Source: Riptortus pedestris | Lineage: Eukaryota > Arthropoda > Insecta > Hemiptera > Alydidae | Reading direction: 5' to 3' | Assembly (NCBI GenBank): GCA_019009955.1 | Contig: CM032228.1 | Span: 101,046,501 to 101,110,500, forward strand | DNA length: 64,000 nt | In this document: positions 12,497-26,750 of the stretch, piece after piece | How the letters are laid out: the number at the start of each line of letters is the position of its first letter | Position numbering within the stretch: the first letter of the stretch is position 1 | Position numbers and translations under genes: made by a program | Notes under the pieces: generated by a model | What the model saw: the letters and a program-made list of their open reading frames with translations, nothing else | Told to the model about the DNA's origin: nothing | Database searches by the model: none

Positions 12497-12585
12497 TATT
12501 TATACGGCGAGCTGTTTGAGAGATAAGAATAAATATTCGCAAACATTACTCAATAGCATCTCAATGACTCATTGAAGTAAACACT
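12497..12585 (-). promoter_or_regulatory. Promoter of MBF2-a with shared upstream motif
   Basis: The TATA box is TATAAATA at 12504-12497, about 60 bases before the ATG. The segment 12527-12585 upstream contains TATTTATTC and TTGAGTAATG on the minus strand. Close versions of this segment precede the TATA boxes of MBF2-c, -d and -e. Confidence 0.55.
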
Positions 12586-12771
12586 TTTGGATGACCTGAG
12601 CGACAATAAGTAATAAACTATTTCTAACGTCTATTGTATTAGAGTGTTTGTCAATACTATGTTCAATATTTAGGAGGAGTGGACTGCCACCTGGTACAAC
12701 CCAATGGGCGACAGTGGGGGACAGCTCAATGTCGTGGACACATTCCTTTCGTGTGTGTTACAAATCTCTTA

Positions 12772-12890
12772 TAGCAGATTTTCCTTGAGGGAAATCAGCT
12801 ATTGAGGTCGTACTCATGACACGGTTTTTGAAAAATTTCTTCAAATGTCCATCGATCCTACCCAGGAGATGACGAAAATGAGGTCCGTTC

Positions 12891-12938
<48 letters not shown>

Positions 12939-13266
12939 TGTGTTATTCATTTCGGAGTTTTGGTCAATGTTGGTGAAATAAATCTTAGTTTACGCCGATT
13001 TTTCGAGAATCTTTATTTATTTTTTTGTTGTTATTTATTTATTGTAAATTTAATTTTCAATAAGATTGATTCTATACAATTTTTTGATCCGACGTATAGT
13101 AACGGAAATGTTTCGAATTTTCGAAAATCCTCCCCTCTAAACCTCCCCCCTCCCACTTGTCCGATTTCAGCTGTTAACAAACTTGATCTTTCTTTCTACA
13201 TAAAACGACTAAATATCGAGTTTGGTAACGATCAAACAAAAATTGCGACCGCTAGTGCGGTAACAG

Positions 13267-13306
<40 letters not shown>

Positions 13307-13437
13307 TTTTGAACGGACCTCATTTTCGTCATCTACTAGGTAGGATCGATGGACATTTGAAGAAAAATTTCGAAAATTCCGTCATGAGTACGACCTCAAT
13401 AGCTGATTTCCCTTAAGGGGAATCTGCTAAAAAATGA
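12772..13437. mobile_element. HINE-like head-to-head copies (long inverted ends)
   Basis: The left end 12772-12936 reads TAGCAGATTTTCCTTGAGGG and the right end 13262-13437 is its inverted version, ending CTGCTAAAA. Both ends are the 5' type, so this is either two copies head to head or a new element with inverted ends of about 165 bases. Between the ends lie two (TA)n tracts, a TGGTGTGTTATTC block of the type also seen at 33599 and 35322, and a C-rich HINE core. It lies just upstream of MBF2-a. Confidence 0.55.
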
Positions 13438-13525
13438 TTGAAATGAAAATCTGCTGTGAAAATGAAATTGATATGTTACTAATGTGCATTCTGAACAAAA
13501 ACCTCTATCTCATGAGGAGCAAAAC

Positions 13526-13959
13526 AAAGTCCGTCACGCAGTCGCTGCGTAAACTAACCAGATTTCCCACGTGACGTTTTACAATAGAGTAATTTGCCTA
13601 CTAATAACGAAAGTAGTGCCCTAGCTCACGCGGAAAGTCCCGAACATAGCCGACTCTTGCTGACCCCACACATAATACAAATGCAAATATCTCGGTTAAT
13701 ATTCAAGATATAGAATCAATGTAAAGAACAATATTTATAGTAAATTTAATTTGCAACAAGATTGATTTTTTACAATTTTTCGATCCGACGCATAATAACG
13801 GAGATATTTCGAATTTTCAAAAATCCCCCCTTTAAACCCCCTCTCCCACTGATCTGATTTCAGACATTAACGAAATCGATCTTTCTTTTTATATAAAACG
13901 ATGAAATTTCGAGTTTGGTAACGATCAAACAAAAATTGCGACCGCTAGAGCTTTAACAG

Positions 13960-14024
<65 letters not shown>
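13526..14024 (-). mobile_element. HINE-like element, first part (split by LINE)
   Basis: Starts AAAGTCCGTCACGCAG with inner repeat CCAGATTTCCCACG and runs to its (TA)n core at 13962-14024. The other part of the same copy is at 15116-15284; a LINE fragment sits between them in the TA tract. Confidence 0.6.
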
Positions 14025-14028
<4 letters not shown>

Positions 14029-15115
14029 TAAATAGTTTGAAGGATTACTTTCCTTGAAAAAAGAGAGAGAAAGCTACTGGTGAAGAAACAAGTCACGAGT
14101 CAGAAGTCGACAACGAAAAATAGCAACCACCCAAAGACGGACAACCTGATAAAGACAAGGCATGTTGGGACTTTCTTACTTACAACTGCAGAACACTAAG
14201 AGAAGAAGGAAGGCTTGAGGAACTACTGATTGAAATACAAAACATAAACTGGGCGGTGATAGGACTGTGCCAAGTCACAAGACGTGGGGAATGCTTAATG
14301 CAAATTAATTAAAACATAAAATTTTATTACAGCGGGGGTGAAAAAAGTGAAGGTGGAACAGGCTTTTTAGTAAATAGTTATTCCATTTCCAGAATTATAA
14401 GAATAAATAGTTTTTCAAATCGCATTTCATCTATAGACTTAATTTATAACAACAGGCTAAAAATTGTGCAAGCTTATGCCCCATCAACAGAGGCAGATGA
14501 CGCAGGAGTGGAGGAATTTTATTTAAATCTTCAAAGAGCAATCGAAAAACATCCTTCTAGGCTCACTGTCATCACGGGTGATTTCAACGCTAAGGTGGTG
14601 CAAAAATGCATGGAGAATGTTAGAATTCACTGAAAGCAACAACTTCTTTATCATGAATACATTCTTTGTATAATAACTTATTAATTGAATAAGTTCAGAC
14701 ACCAGAACTAAAAATAAAATTTCATAATAACTAATAGAAAGGATCTGGTGAGAAATGTCCAAACAGTTTCTGAAATAGATATTGGAAGTGATCATAGACC
14801 TGTTGGTGCTTCACTGAGATCAATAATTCCCATGAAGAAAGAGAAGAAAACGAAAAAAATTAAACACAAGGTACTCTACCATCTGTGTCTCGGGACTGCA
14901 CACTACCAGCAATCGATCCAGGAACTGTTAAAATAATATATGTATGTATATGTTAGGACATTCTCGAACTCAAAAATCTTCAGCTAAAGCTGATTTTGCT
15001 CAAACGTTTAATAATGTCTGCATATAATACTTGTATTCTCATTGTTATATTCTAACAAAATATGTAATATTAAGCGTAAATTTTTATAAATGTGCAAATA
15101 AAGGATTGTTATTGT
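14025..15115 (+). pseudogene. Decayed LINE endonuclease, inserted in a (TA)n core
   Basis: An apurinic-type endonuclease of an RTE- or BovB-like LINE, broken by stops and frameshifts. In order: TYNCRTLREEGRLEELL (14178-14230), WAVIGLCQVTRRGE, GGTGFLVN, IVQAYAPST, VITGDFNAKV (14571-14600) and IGSDHRPVGA (14782-14815), the catalytic SDH motif. There is no reverse transcriptase. The 3' end near 15100 is AT-rich with a possible AATAAA (AAATAAAGG). TA tracts of a single HINE copy lie on both sides. Confidence 0.7.
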
Positions 15116-15172
<57 letters not shown>

Positions 15173-15284
15173 GAACTGACCTCATTTTTGCCATCTCCTG
15201 GGTAGGATCGATGGACATTTGAAGATATTTTTCGAAAATCGCGTCATGAGTACGACCTCAATAGCTGATTTCCCATAAGGGACC
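15116..15284 (-). mobile_element. HINE-like element, second part
   Basis: A (TA)n tract, then TTTTGAACTGACCTCATTTT, GGGTAGGATCGATGGACATT, GTACGACCTCAATAGC and a palindrome GATTTCCCATAAGGGA that is truncated at the end. Confidence 0.6.
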
Positions 15285-15964
15285 GATTCCCGGATTGACT
15301 GAGTATCCAGTTTATTTATTCCCAATTTGCTACATTATAACTTGTTTTCTCTATTTGAACTTTTAAGTTCTCAAATTAATGTGTTAATTAAATAATTGTT
15401 TTCGATTTTGGCGAATGATAACGTGGATTGAGACAATAATGCCCCTTGATTATTGATATAATTTTTCTTTTGCTGGAAATTCCTTACCCGCCATTAGTCT
15501 TAGTCTATTTACTTAATACTTAAACAGTTGGTGTGGTACAAGTAGACATGAAGAAAGAAGAAATAAATATATAATGATATTGCAATTGAAGGCTTTAATG
15601 ATCTGGGAGAGAATGGCCCTGAGAAAGGTATTTGGGGCTGTTAGAGAGCAGTACAGATGTTGGATCAGAAGCAGCGCCCAGTGCTTATTTATTAAAATGA
15701 AATAAATCATTTATTCTACAATGCTGGACAGTACACGAGCCATCAGACCAGTAGTGAATTTTCTTTTTGGAGCTTTTACCTTTGTAGTAAATATCCCCAG
15801 GGAAGTTAGTAATCACCAATATGTGGTGGGGTGGATGTATTCAACATCCACCCAAAGGCAATGGCCTGAGAAGTGTAACGATGTTTTGGTACTTGGATTG
15901 TGTCTTGTAGATTTGGAAAGAAAATATCTTGGAATGCAACAGGTTCTACGATATATTTTGCATT
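15285..15964. other. Noncoding, nothing recognised
   Basis: No gene or known repeat was recognised. An 84-codon plus-strand reading frame from 15721 has no signal peptide or known domain; it ends at the border of the MITE. Confidence 0.35.
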
Positions 15965-16282
15965 TTAACCTTTAGACTACCAATTTTATACTTTTATAAT
16001 TAAATTTTTATTTTTACTTTCTTGTCAATTATGCTTTGTAGAGGTCACTCCAACATGGTCGTATGGTCTTTGCAATTGGGAATTATTTAGAGTATGGGAC
16101 ATATGTGTCCCATGTGCGGACGTCCCCACGATCTGTGGACACATTTTGGAACTAAACATCAAGTAGTTGCTTCAGAACCAGGGGGACAGGAGCCTGAGGG
16201 TCCCAGCGTTGATATTTTCCCACTGGTCCCTGATTCTCACCTTTGTGGGACATATGTGTCCCGTTGGTAGTCTAAGGGTTAA
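15965..16282. mobile_element. piggyBac-like MITE with TTAA ends
   Basis: The element is flanked by TTAA on each side (15965-15968 and 16279-16282). The ends are inverted: TTAACCTTTAGACTACCAA at the left and TTGGTAGTCTAAGGGTTAA at the right. Inside are two copies of the 16-base palindrome GGGACATATGTGTCCC (16096-16111 and 16247-16262). The length is about 318 bases and there is no transposase. TTAA targets and CCCTTT-type ends are typical of piggyBac. Confidence 0.75.
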
Positions 16283-16811
16283 ACTCCTTTACAGAATACG
16301 CTGCTTGTGGAAGAGGATGAAGACTCCAAGTATTCCCACTTCCGTACCAAAAGGGAATGCGAAGAAAGAAATCTTCGGCCAGTACTATGTATTATTTGCT
16401 TCATGATGACTTTTTTAATTTGGAACTTTGCCTTCAAGGAAACTAATGTATAGTAATAAAATAGTAATAGTATGTATGCTTTCTGCTAGCATAAATTCGT
16501 CAGGTCTTTGCGACAATTCTGGTTATCATCTCTGCCTCTAAGACATTGATCTCTGTTATTTTCCTTCACAGTTCATGAATCTCTATGAACAAGGCACAAT
16601 TGTAAAAAAGGCACATTGTCACGGTTTCTTATCAAGAGACCAACAGTGCAAATGGCGTATTATATTTATTCAGTTAATGTGAAATAATGGAAATATATTA
16701 AACAATCATTGCAGCCATAATCTAGTGATTATTTTTATCGGATTTGTGGATCTTCGGCTTTCATCGATTCTTTAGCGTCACAGTCAACATCTTCGTGTCA
16801 GTGCCATCAAA

Positions 16812-19800
16812 ATGAAGACAGTCCAGAGTCTAAGCCATTGGTATCCTGTCCTGTTATTGCTTCTTGGAATCCATGACATATATACAAGCTCTTACAGCTT
16901 GGCTCAAAATTCTTATTTTGGAATAAAAGGACCACATGATAGGTAAAATGATTTAGAAATTATATTTTAGAGGTTGTGAATTAAAATAGTTTCTAGAAAG
17001 TGATGCTCAGTGTTTAATTTATTATTATCATTTTATTAAGTAAGATGTTTTGCCCCCCCCCCCCTCTCCCAACTCACTCCCTCGCAGACATATAGTAATA
17101 TGTCCTCTCCTTCGATCGTCAGAAACTACCAATATATCAGAAATACCGTCCTATTTGATAAATTTTAACGTCAGCTAGGTATCCAATTTTGAGGTCCTGG
17201 ATGGTAAGGATAAATCACAATATTTGCATCTCAGTTTTTCATAAAAAATCAATACTTCATTAATAAAAGTTATTTTAATATTTTTCCTTGGTCAAATATA
17301 CTTGTACAACACACTGTAGTGCTTCGAGATACTGTTAGCAACAATGTAAGCAAAGAAATCACTCCTTTCATGGTTGGTTTACAAACTTATTTTGGAAGAG
17401 AAACCTGTAGGTTATCTGTCGGGATTACTGAACAATGGAATAAGGTAATTTAATATCAAAATATTTGTCACTCAGTTCACAATTTTAATTTTAAAACGTT
17501 TTATTTTTTAGTACATAAACTGAACATGGTTATTTAAATTATTGGCCGTATAAATTAATTATGAAATCGACTCCTTGATTCCTTTGAGATTTGATGTGTA
17601 GAGTGACGTTCTTGTTGCCCACTCCCCCTCCATTGAGGTAGGCACAGCCACCATTGCCATCGCGGTATTGATCGAGAACTTCGATGTAGGTAATCACATT
17701 CCTCTGTGGTGCTCCTTTTGGTGGAACTGTTATATCATAGCTCAGTTTTCGCAAGAAACTCCTAGATTTTACTTCATGAGTGGTGAAAATTAACCTGAAA
17801 TTGAAATAAATATAAATAAAATGAATTTCTTAAGAATATTGTTAACAAACTATTATTATTGTTTGATGGGCTCTATTGGTAGTGTTCTCTTTTCACACGT
17901 TAGACTATCTTTGTTGAAGATGGTCCAAGTGGAAACCAGAAGATAGTTACATGGTCCAAGAACTTTTTTTTTGTAGTCTTTTATGCTCAGCAATTTACCT
18001 ACATAAAATGATTCCTCTAACCCTAAAAAGGCTCGTCTCTATTATAAAATACTCATTTGCTGTTTTGCATAGCCAACACAAAACATATGAGTAAACTTGA
18101 TTCTAAACCATTATGGGGTTTTAATTAAAATATGATTATATATTTCACTTATAAATAATATTAAATTGTAAGAATAATAAACTGTATTGCAATTTTACCT
18201 AAGTAATATTCTATTAAAACTATGAATTAGTCACTTGGCTGTGGTATGTTCCAAACAGTTGAAAATATTAAAATTTAAAAAAAACCAAATGTAAAATAAG
18301 TAAAAACATCCCAAAGTCGTTTCCTAGCTATAAGAAAGTTTCGTTATATGACATTTTTCGATTCAACGTACAATTCTAGGTAGGCTTGATTTTGTAAAAT
18401 ATTTTTCTCCCCTCCCCCCTCCTGCTGGTCCAGCTTCGGACATTAACGAACTTAATATTCAGCTCTAGATGAAACAGATAAATATTGATAGAAGTAATGA
18501 TTAATTAAACATTTGAGGCCTCTTGAGTAGAGTGTTTATTGATGACGTCACACAGCGAATTAATCAATATCTAATGTGAAAATAATTTGTAGAATTTAAG
18601 TTTGGAACAAGTCTTTTCGTGATATATTGGATTTTAGTGAGTGGAGATTTACTGAAGATTGACAACAAGGATACAATCTCTTAATTTTCGAGTTAGACAA
18701 AAAGTGTATACATATATTTGAAAAGATTTCATTTTCATTACCGGAAAATCAAAGGTTGGATTGAACGTTTCACATAACCTTAAACATCCCAAAGCTAAAA
18801 TTAGTGATTTGCTGAACTTCGATTTTAAGCACACTTCATTGGAATTTACTCCTTAAATGCAAAGCTTAAAATAATTATGGCGATTGTAGTACTCTATATA
18901 CAATAAGTATTATAGAGATTACAATAGTATTTTATAGCGATTATAATTTTGCACTTACCTATCGTAATATCCTCTTCTTCCGAAAGTGAAGTTGTGAGTC
19001 TTGTTGTTACCACAACTTTCTGGCCAAGCATTCCCAGAAGGCACTTGAACCAAAAGTACTGTACCTACAGCTACCAAAACTGCTAAAACTAAGCGCATCA
19101 TTTTTGTGAAATGTATCGCAATCGTCTCTTGAGTAGAATGGAACAGTGTTATATATATCTATACTGTGAGCCACTTGAATCAATAATTGAAATCATTACT
19201 CAATGACACCTTTATGACTCAATTTCTAAAAACAATTAAAACTAAAAAAATATTTCAAACGAATTGAGTCAACGATTCTTATTATCCTTTTTTTCCAAAT
19301 ATCTTTCAATATAACATTCATTTTAACAAATGTATGTTAGTATTTTATGTTTATTTTATTGATTTGTATTAGAACGGGGCGCAGAGTCAGTAAATACTGT
19401 TATTTAATTTATTACTTATAATAAATAATATTTATTATTTCTACTTTGGGAGCATAACTGTATACTCCTGGTGGTAGTCGTACCCTGTATCCTGGATAAC
19501 TACTCATTGAGCCTCAGTCAAGACTAGCCACGTACGAAAACTACTTCTTTATTCAGGACAATTTTTCATGTACGACGACCTCTGTAGCTATTTGTAATTA
19601 ATATGTTTTGGACTACACTGTTAATATAACTATAATGAATTGCTTAGTACATTTTAATTTGAGAGAAATTAAACTAGTTTTAGCCGTTAATTAAAAATGA
19701 TTGTCCTTCTGTAATATATCGACGTAGGACAAATTATTTGGAGAGTTTTGTTCGGAGAATAATGTTTAGTACTGGTACTGATTACGAGTTGGTATGTCTG

Positions 19801-22800
19801 GTGAATAAACTGAAAAGAGCAGAGGACTGAGGAGACCTCCCTGAGGGACATCTGAACAATGCGAGGGATGGGGAGTGAAGAGACACATGAAAGATCTTGA
19901 ACCACATACTGGAATCTATCTTGGCAAAATCACTTATCAGAGTATTAACCAGATTTGCCAGTCTTTCAGAATGGTGAAGTATCGTCCGGGTGGATGATTT
20001 CTTTATGAGCTAAATTGTATTTGTAATCTTCTTATTCCGAAAGGAATGATTCTAGTGTGTTTAATTTATTCTGTAAAATATTATATCTACTTCACTAGTC
20101 ATTTTTACTCTAGAGAACCTGCATACTGTCGATACTGTGCAAATAGTTTCCGTCATGATGAAGAATAGAATGTAATGAATATAATTTTAACCTCTGTAGT
20201 CAGTCAATTCCGAGGAAGCTGTGCGTCCGTTGCGAAAATGTGGCTGTGAGACAACGTCTGTTCGACTCCGATACTACAGGAAAACTTCACGGGGAAGGAA
20301 ATTAAAAAAAAAAAAAAAAAACTTCCAATTGAGACGGCGCGTCACCAGGCATAAGCTTCTGACAACAATTTTCTGTTATTGTTATTCAGATTGAAAAATC
20401 TTTTTAATTGTTGATATTCTAAATTTGTTTGTTTTAGTATATTTATTTTTCTCACTCAAATATTAAGTAAGGTATTCGTACCTTTTTGTTTCTGTCTTCC
20501 CCTCCTCTTCTGGTGATCGAATTTTTACTTAGAAGTAGAGAATATAAGGAGAGATTAACCCTGGTCCGATCTGGCGTGTAGAGAATGTTTGTCCCTCTTA
20601 TGATTGCTCTTATGTTGGACAGAATGGCAGAAAAATAAGGAGAAGGTTTAAGGAGCACATTATACTAAAAAATTATTTTACTGAACATGCTAAAAAAGAG
20701 GCCGTTCAATTATCTTCAGTTAAATTTGAGCTCCTTAGTGCAGGAACCGAGGGGGAAAAGCGTAAGAAAAGGCCCTGTATATTAAGCTGGATGGAATTGT
20801 CTTTTAAGGATAAAGGCACAGTCGTGCGACTGCGTTGTGCCAGACAATGTAACTTAATCAGTTACCTACTATAATCCTCTCTATTTTTATACCAGTCTTT
20901 CTTTTATGAGGGTATTCACTCTAGTTCCTACGTTTATGCATTCAGGGGGAGGGCGGTTATCCCTGACCATCGGATTTCAATGTAGCCAGCCATTGTGTGA
21001 CATAAGATAGTAGTTTTTTATATAGTGAATTAGTTTGTTGCTATAATTCAGATGTAATGTTATATTTTTAACAATATTCTCTAGAGTTACGCTAATTTAT
21101 TATTCTTTACAATAATTCATAATTTATTTTTGTTTTAACATTTTTAAGATGTTATATGCTATTTTTATTTAGGTTTGTACACATTGCTATAGTGTTATTC
21201 CTTTTCTTATTGGTTTTCGTATTGTCAACAAGCACTAATGATGGAGCTTTTAAAGTGCACTTTGTATAATAAATACGTGTAGAGAAAAAGTCATTTTTTA
21301 TTGATACTGTTCAATTTGTTACCTCTACCATCCAGCATTCCAGGAGAAATTAAGGGAACACTGATAATATGGCTGATAAAATAATGAGTTTTTTTTTTTG
21401 CGATTTACGTTTTCACTTTTCTGCTTACCAGACGTAGGTTAATTAAGTGGATCGAGTTGAATCAGTTTATATGCAATTAGAAACTTTTATTGCCAAATAA
21501 AACGAGCCTTCATTGAATCTTGAAATAGTCATCAACTGAATAATCAGAAATTCAATGTCATTCGCAGTGTATTGTAGGTATAGAACTATTGGTGGGGAAA
21601 ACAGGGCTCTATCAAAAACAGGGTTGACACACATTCCACTTACTATTTATTATTAATAATAATTGCTTTATTGGATAGTGCTTTCGTCCTAATTGAGCAC
21701 AAGGAATCCTGGAGGGGGCATGTTCTCCGCGAACACCCAGAACAGCTCTCCAGGACTCTTAATATAAAATAAATTAAGGTATTATCATTATCAGTGGAAT
21801 CTGTTCAATAATCAAGTAGAAAATGTAGTCCACTGCCTCCAATCATACGCTCTTTATTTAATAAATTATGAATGACCCATATACATTAATTATGAAGTTA
21901 ATTCCTTTGTTCCTTTGAGATTTTATGTGTAGAGTGACATTCCTGTAACCAACGCCACCTCCATTGAGATACGCACAGCCTCCATTTCCGTCTGTGTTTT
22001 GATCTAGAACTTCTAAGTAGGTTATAGCGCCCGTCTGTGGTGCGCCTTTTGGAGGAATAGTTATGTCATAGCTCAGCTTACGAAGAAAACTACTAGGTTT
22101 TACTTCATATACAGTGTACATTAACCTAAAATATAGAAAAGAAATTCCTATAAAACTAACCATTTTAGAATTGGGACATGGAAAACAAGAAAACATACTG
22201 AAACGACAAAGCATAATTTTATGAAGAATGAAGACAAATTAAACGAAAATAAATAGCCTAAGAATATCGACGAAATAGGAAGAATTATATATAACTAATG
22301 GACAACGGAAAGATTTTATACATTTAAATATCACCCTATTCTTTATTCTAATGAACTAAATAAAATATATATAAAAAAATCATGAAAACACTCAAATAAA
22401 GTAGAAACCACTTTAAGCAGAATTAAATACCATGTTATACATATGTACACATAAAGTAGAATGTGTATGAAATACATTATTTAGATTGCGAAAGCTCAAA
22501 TATTGAGGTATCATCTCAAATAGTACGAAATTGTAAACAACGTGTTGTTAACTTGATTGAAATTAAAACAAAAAAAATCTCAGCAGACAATGCAACTGTA
22601 ATCATATGTTTGATTTTGGTAGAGTTAAAGTAATAAATAAAGGAATCCATTTAAAAGGAAAATTAAAGAGAATACAACGCATTTTGTTACTATATGCTAT
22701 ATTATGGTTTTCTACTAATCTAGGAATGATGGCTTATACGGAATAACCCGAATAAATTTCCAAGGGAAAGTATTATATTTGCACGAGAAATAATTTGTAT

Positions 22801-23358
22801 TTCAACCTGTCATCAACAGGTAACACAGCTAGTCATTAATAAAAGTCAAAATCCGTTAGGAAGAAAACCTATTTAAAATATTTTAATAATACCTTCCAAT
22901 AATCGATTAATAATGTACTTCCATGCAATACAATCGACGTTCAAACTATCAGCTGATCCGGTGGCCACCCAAATTATTTATGAATGTACCTTTTTGATTT
23001 TATTAGATTTTGATGCAACGGGATATTAATTGACTATTTTAATTATTTAAGGGTTGAAAAAATTGTTAACGATATTGTTATATTTTATAATATTTCAGCG
23101 TCTGAAAAGGTGCCAAAGAAGGCACGAACCTTGTTGGACAAATTAAAAAACTTGAAGGAAGCAATTAGACTTATTAAGTTATAGTCCTTTTGCCATACAA
23201 CTGATAAAAAATAAACTGGTCAATGCACACTAAGTTTAAAATTATTACTATTACTTCGAGTACCAAAAATAGTGGATTAATTATTAACTTCTTCCTAAAA
23301 AGCAACCACCTTCAAAGATGATAGTACGAGTACTAAGTTATATTGCTAATGGAAGCAA

Positions 23359-23432
<74 letters not shown>

Positions 23433-26400
23433 AGTTAATGATTATTTGTATGTTTTCGGTTCCGCTTTGAATTGATTTATGAATAATACTGAATGGACGT
23501 CAACGTCTTGAGCACAACACTTGACATACATGAACAGAGATAGTTCTTTAGACCATAATTAATGGATAACTAACTTAGTTCCTGATAATATTGCAGTTCG
23601 GTTTATTTTAATTATTTTTTTAATTACTGGTACCTGTCATAAAAGCCTCTTTTCCCCCAAGAGAAGTTGTGTGTCCTGTTGAGGCCACAGCTTTCTGGCC
23701 AGCCATAACTTAATGGTAGTTCACACAAAAGTACTGCACCGACTAGTACATATAGAGCCAACAGTGAGCGCCTCATTTTCTCTGCAAGTATCTCGTCAAT
23801 AGAATGAAAATTTCTTAATTTCATGCAGGTGTATATATACAGTGTCATTCTTAGGAAACAAAAATAAATATTTGAAAACGTTACACAACATCACCTTAAC
23901 TAAACGTTTTTTGTAAACAGCAATAGTTGTCTGAACAGACGATGAGTAATAAATTAATTTATATTTTTAATGAAAACTAGATTTATTTGAGCCCATAAAT
24001 CTTGACATACCTTTGTGGAATTACAGCAGAATTATTTTCTCAGAATGCTATGACGTTACATTTTGCCGGAAATTAATTTGTTTAAACGCAAGAATCATAG
24101 TTAAACAGTCAATATACGTTAAATGTCTTCCCTCTCTTCACGTTAAAACAATAATACGATTGTAAGTGGATGATAATAAAGTGATTACTTTCTGCTTAAA
24201 TTAATGTAATCTGGGAAATCTCATACCATTTACGAATCACAGCTTTTCTAAAAATAAAAGCGTTAAATTATCTCTGATTACAACACGGATATTGCACTTA
24301 AATCTATGCTTATTTACTGTACATGACGCGGACATTTGTGTTACGGGAAGAATATGATGATTTAGTACAAATGTTAATCCAATTTTTATATTTCCACTGG
24401 AAACGATTTCTTTTTCAACCCGTCAACGACAAGTAACAAAGTAACAACTTTTTGTTTAATAATGGCAATGGCATGTAGCCGTCTAGCATAAGCCGCATGC
24501 TCGGTAAGTTAGCTCCGAGATTATTAAGTGATTCGTAAGAAAATGGTAGATGCTCAACCGTCCAAAAGTTCAATGTCATCTATGCCCCATATCAGTTTTT
24601 GGTGATGTGTAAATCTTATACATTACATTGTACATTAGCACGGCTAACCAGTTGTTCATCGTTACATAATTAGTGTAAGATCTTGAGAATCACTCATGTA
24701 AACAGTACAACGTCCTTTATTCTGACATTATGCTTTATATAAAAAATGTATATGGGGCTCAGGTTAGCCATGCGAGTTAAAGCGTTGAACTTTATCTCAC
24801 ATGGTAAACCTAGAGTGGCGAGTTCGATTCTCGCCTGGGCAAAGGAAATTATTTAGTGACTAAATTCATTAAATAACGTCCTAAAATCCAACCCTGGCTA
24901 GAAAAGGGTGGTAACCTGTAGATAACCCGTCCCAATTAGCCTAAGTTGCAAAAAGTGGACGTTAATAAATAATAATAATTATATAAAAAAACATATGTGA
25001 CCTAATGCAACGTGCAACACTCTTAGATTATATAACAAAACATATGATTTAATATTACATCCAATACACCTCACCCACATGGAAGCGGCAGTCCTAAGGC
25101 GAAGATGTTTCGCGTGCCGTCCATGTTCCTTTCAGTGAGCATCTACCACATAGTCCTCTTCACGATCCTTCCCTCAACCAGACCCTTCTCAGGTGGCATG
25201 GACACCCACGCTTCTTCAAAACACTTTCATTTAGTTCCCATATCGTGTCTAAGGTTCTGTTTGACAATTTCTTCCATCATGTTGGTACTCGCGGAAGATT
25301 TGAGTAGTGTGAACCGCTTCTACTCCTGCTCCACGATAGACCTAGTTGCTATCGGCACTAGCCTGGCTTTGAAAACCTTCGGGTCGGATCCTTCTTTCAT
25401 GTGTACCTTTACCTTATGGCCAACTATCGTACCTAATGGGGACTGAATACCTCTGGATTCTTATTGACTATGTATGGTGGTAATGGAAGCTTAAAAGCCA
25501 ATACCCAATCCAACCCCAACAAGAGTGTATCTTTTTTTGAAATAACTGTTATGGGTAGAACATTCTTTTCCCCAAAAACGTTCACCTGGACAGACGTTTT
25601 ACTGTGTATGGGAGCGAGTTTAGTGTTTCCCTTAACGTTGGACTACCAAGTCCCCAACATATCTGTTTACTTGTAATTGTAAAGACGTACCCGGATTGAA
25701 TAACCTTTCAAGAGGTTTGTCGTTAATGCGTACCTGTGATTCAGATGCAACACTCCTGTCTGCTGCATCCGAGTCTGGCTCGACTGAACTAAATGGACTA
25801 ACGCCACCTCAAGAACCCTGTTCGGTCTTTTTTATTTGTCTCGCACCATAATTGTTACTACCTTCGATCTTTGGTTTACATTTCCGTGAAAAATGCCCAA
25901 TCTTCCCACATTTTCCACATACTTTTCCCTTAGTTCGACAACACTGGTTTTTCCTATCTGACGACCATCCACATGAGTCGCATGTTCGCCAGGTACTAGT
26001 AGTCCTTGAATTTTTTCGTTTCCATTCATGAAACTTCTGAGTAACAGCACACACACCCCTAACCACTTTAAGACATTATGTCTGTTTTGTACTGCATCAG
26101 TCATTTCTAAATTTCAAATACAAGGTTCTACTTCTGACAAACTACTACCTCCCCCTGGATGTAACCACAGCAATTCCTTTGGCCAGAGAGAATTATTAAT
26201 ACCCAGTATGAACTGGTCTCTTAATCTTTCATTGAGAGCAGAGATGATCCAAACTCACTGTGGCCTGCCAGAGCCCGTAATGACTTAATCCCTCATGCGT
26301 GTTGAGACCGCTACGCGTTGTCCCAGGGAACTATACTTTTTCCCAAAACAACTACCCCGTACCACTAATATATCTGAGTATTCTTGATTGCTTACCTTCT

Positions 26401-26711
26401 GTGGTCGGTAGTGATCAGCTATCCTTGAAAGATGCTGTTCCTATCCTCGTCAACAACAGAACCCGGGTAGCCCCCGAACCAGACAAGATGGAATTCATCT
26501 GGAGTTCTAACTCAAATCTTTCTAAGTAATAGTCCCATTCTTCAGTTTCCAGGTCGAAGGCATCAGTTCGGAAATACAAAATTCCCTGATTTCGTGCTTC
26601 TTCTATGTAACTATTCTCTCGACGTTTACATTTCGTCATTCCGCAGCGCCAATGTAAGATATTGAGAACCATAATAAAGCTTTATTCTGACTCAAAAATC
26701 ATTATAATATA

Positions 26712-26750
<39 letters not shown>

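Noticed and set aside
24816..24840. Possible tRNA gene at a GTTCGATTC box
   Set aside because: The flanks do not fold as a cloverleaf and the whole segment is a repeated SINE.
25105..25676. Plus-strand reading frames of 113 and 70 codons
   Set aside because: They lie antisense to the gypsy-like pol remnants and have no signal or domain.
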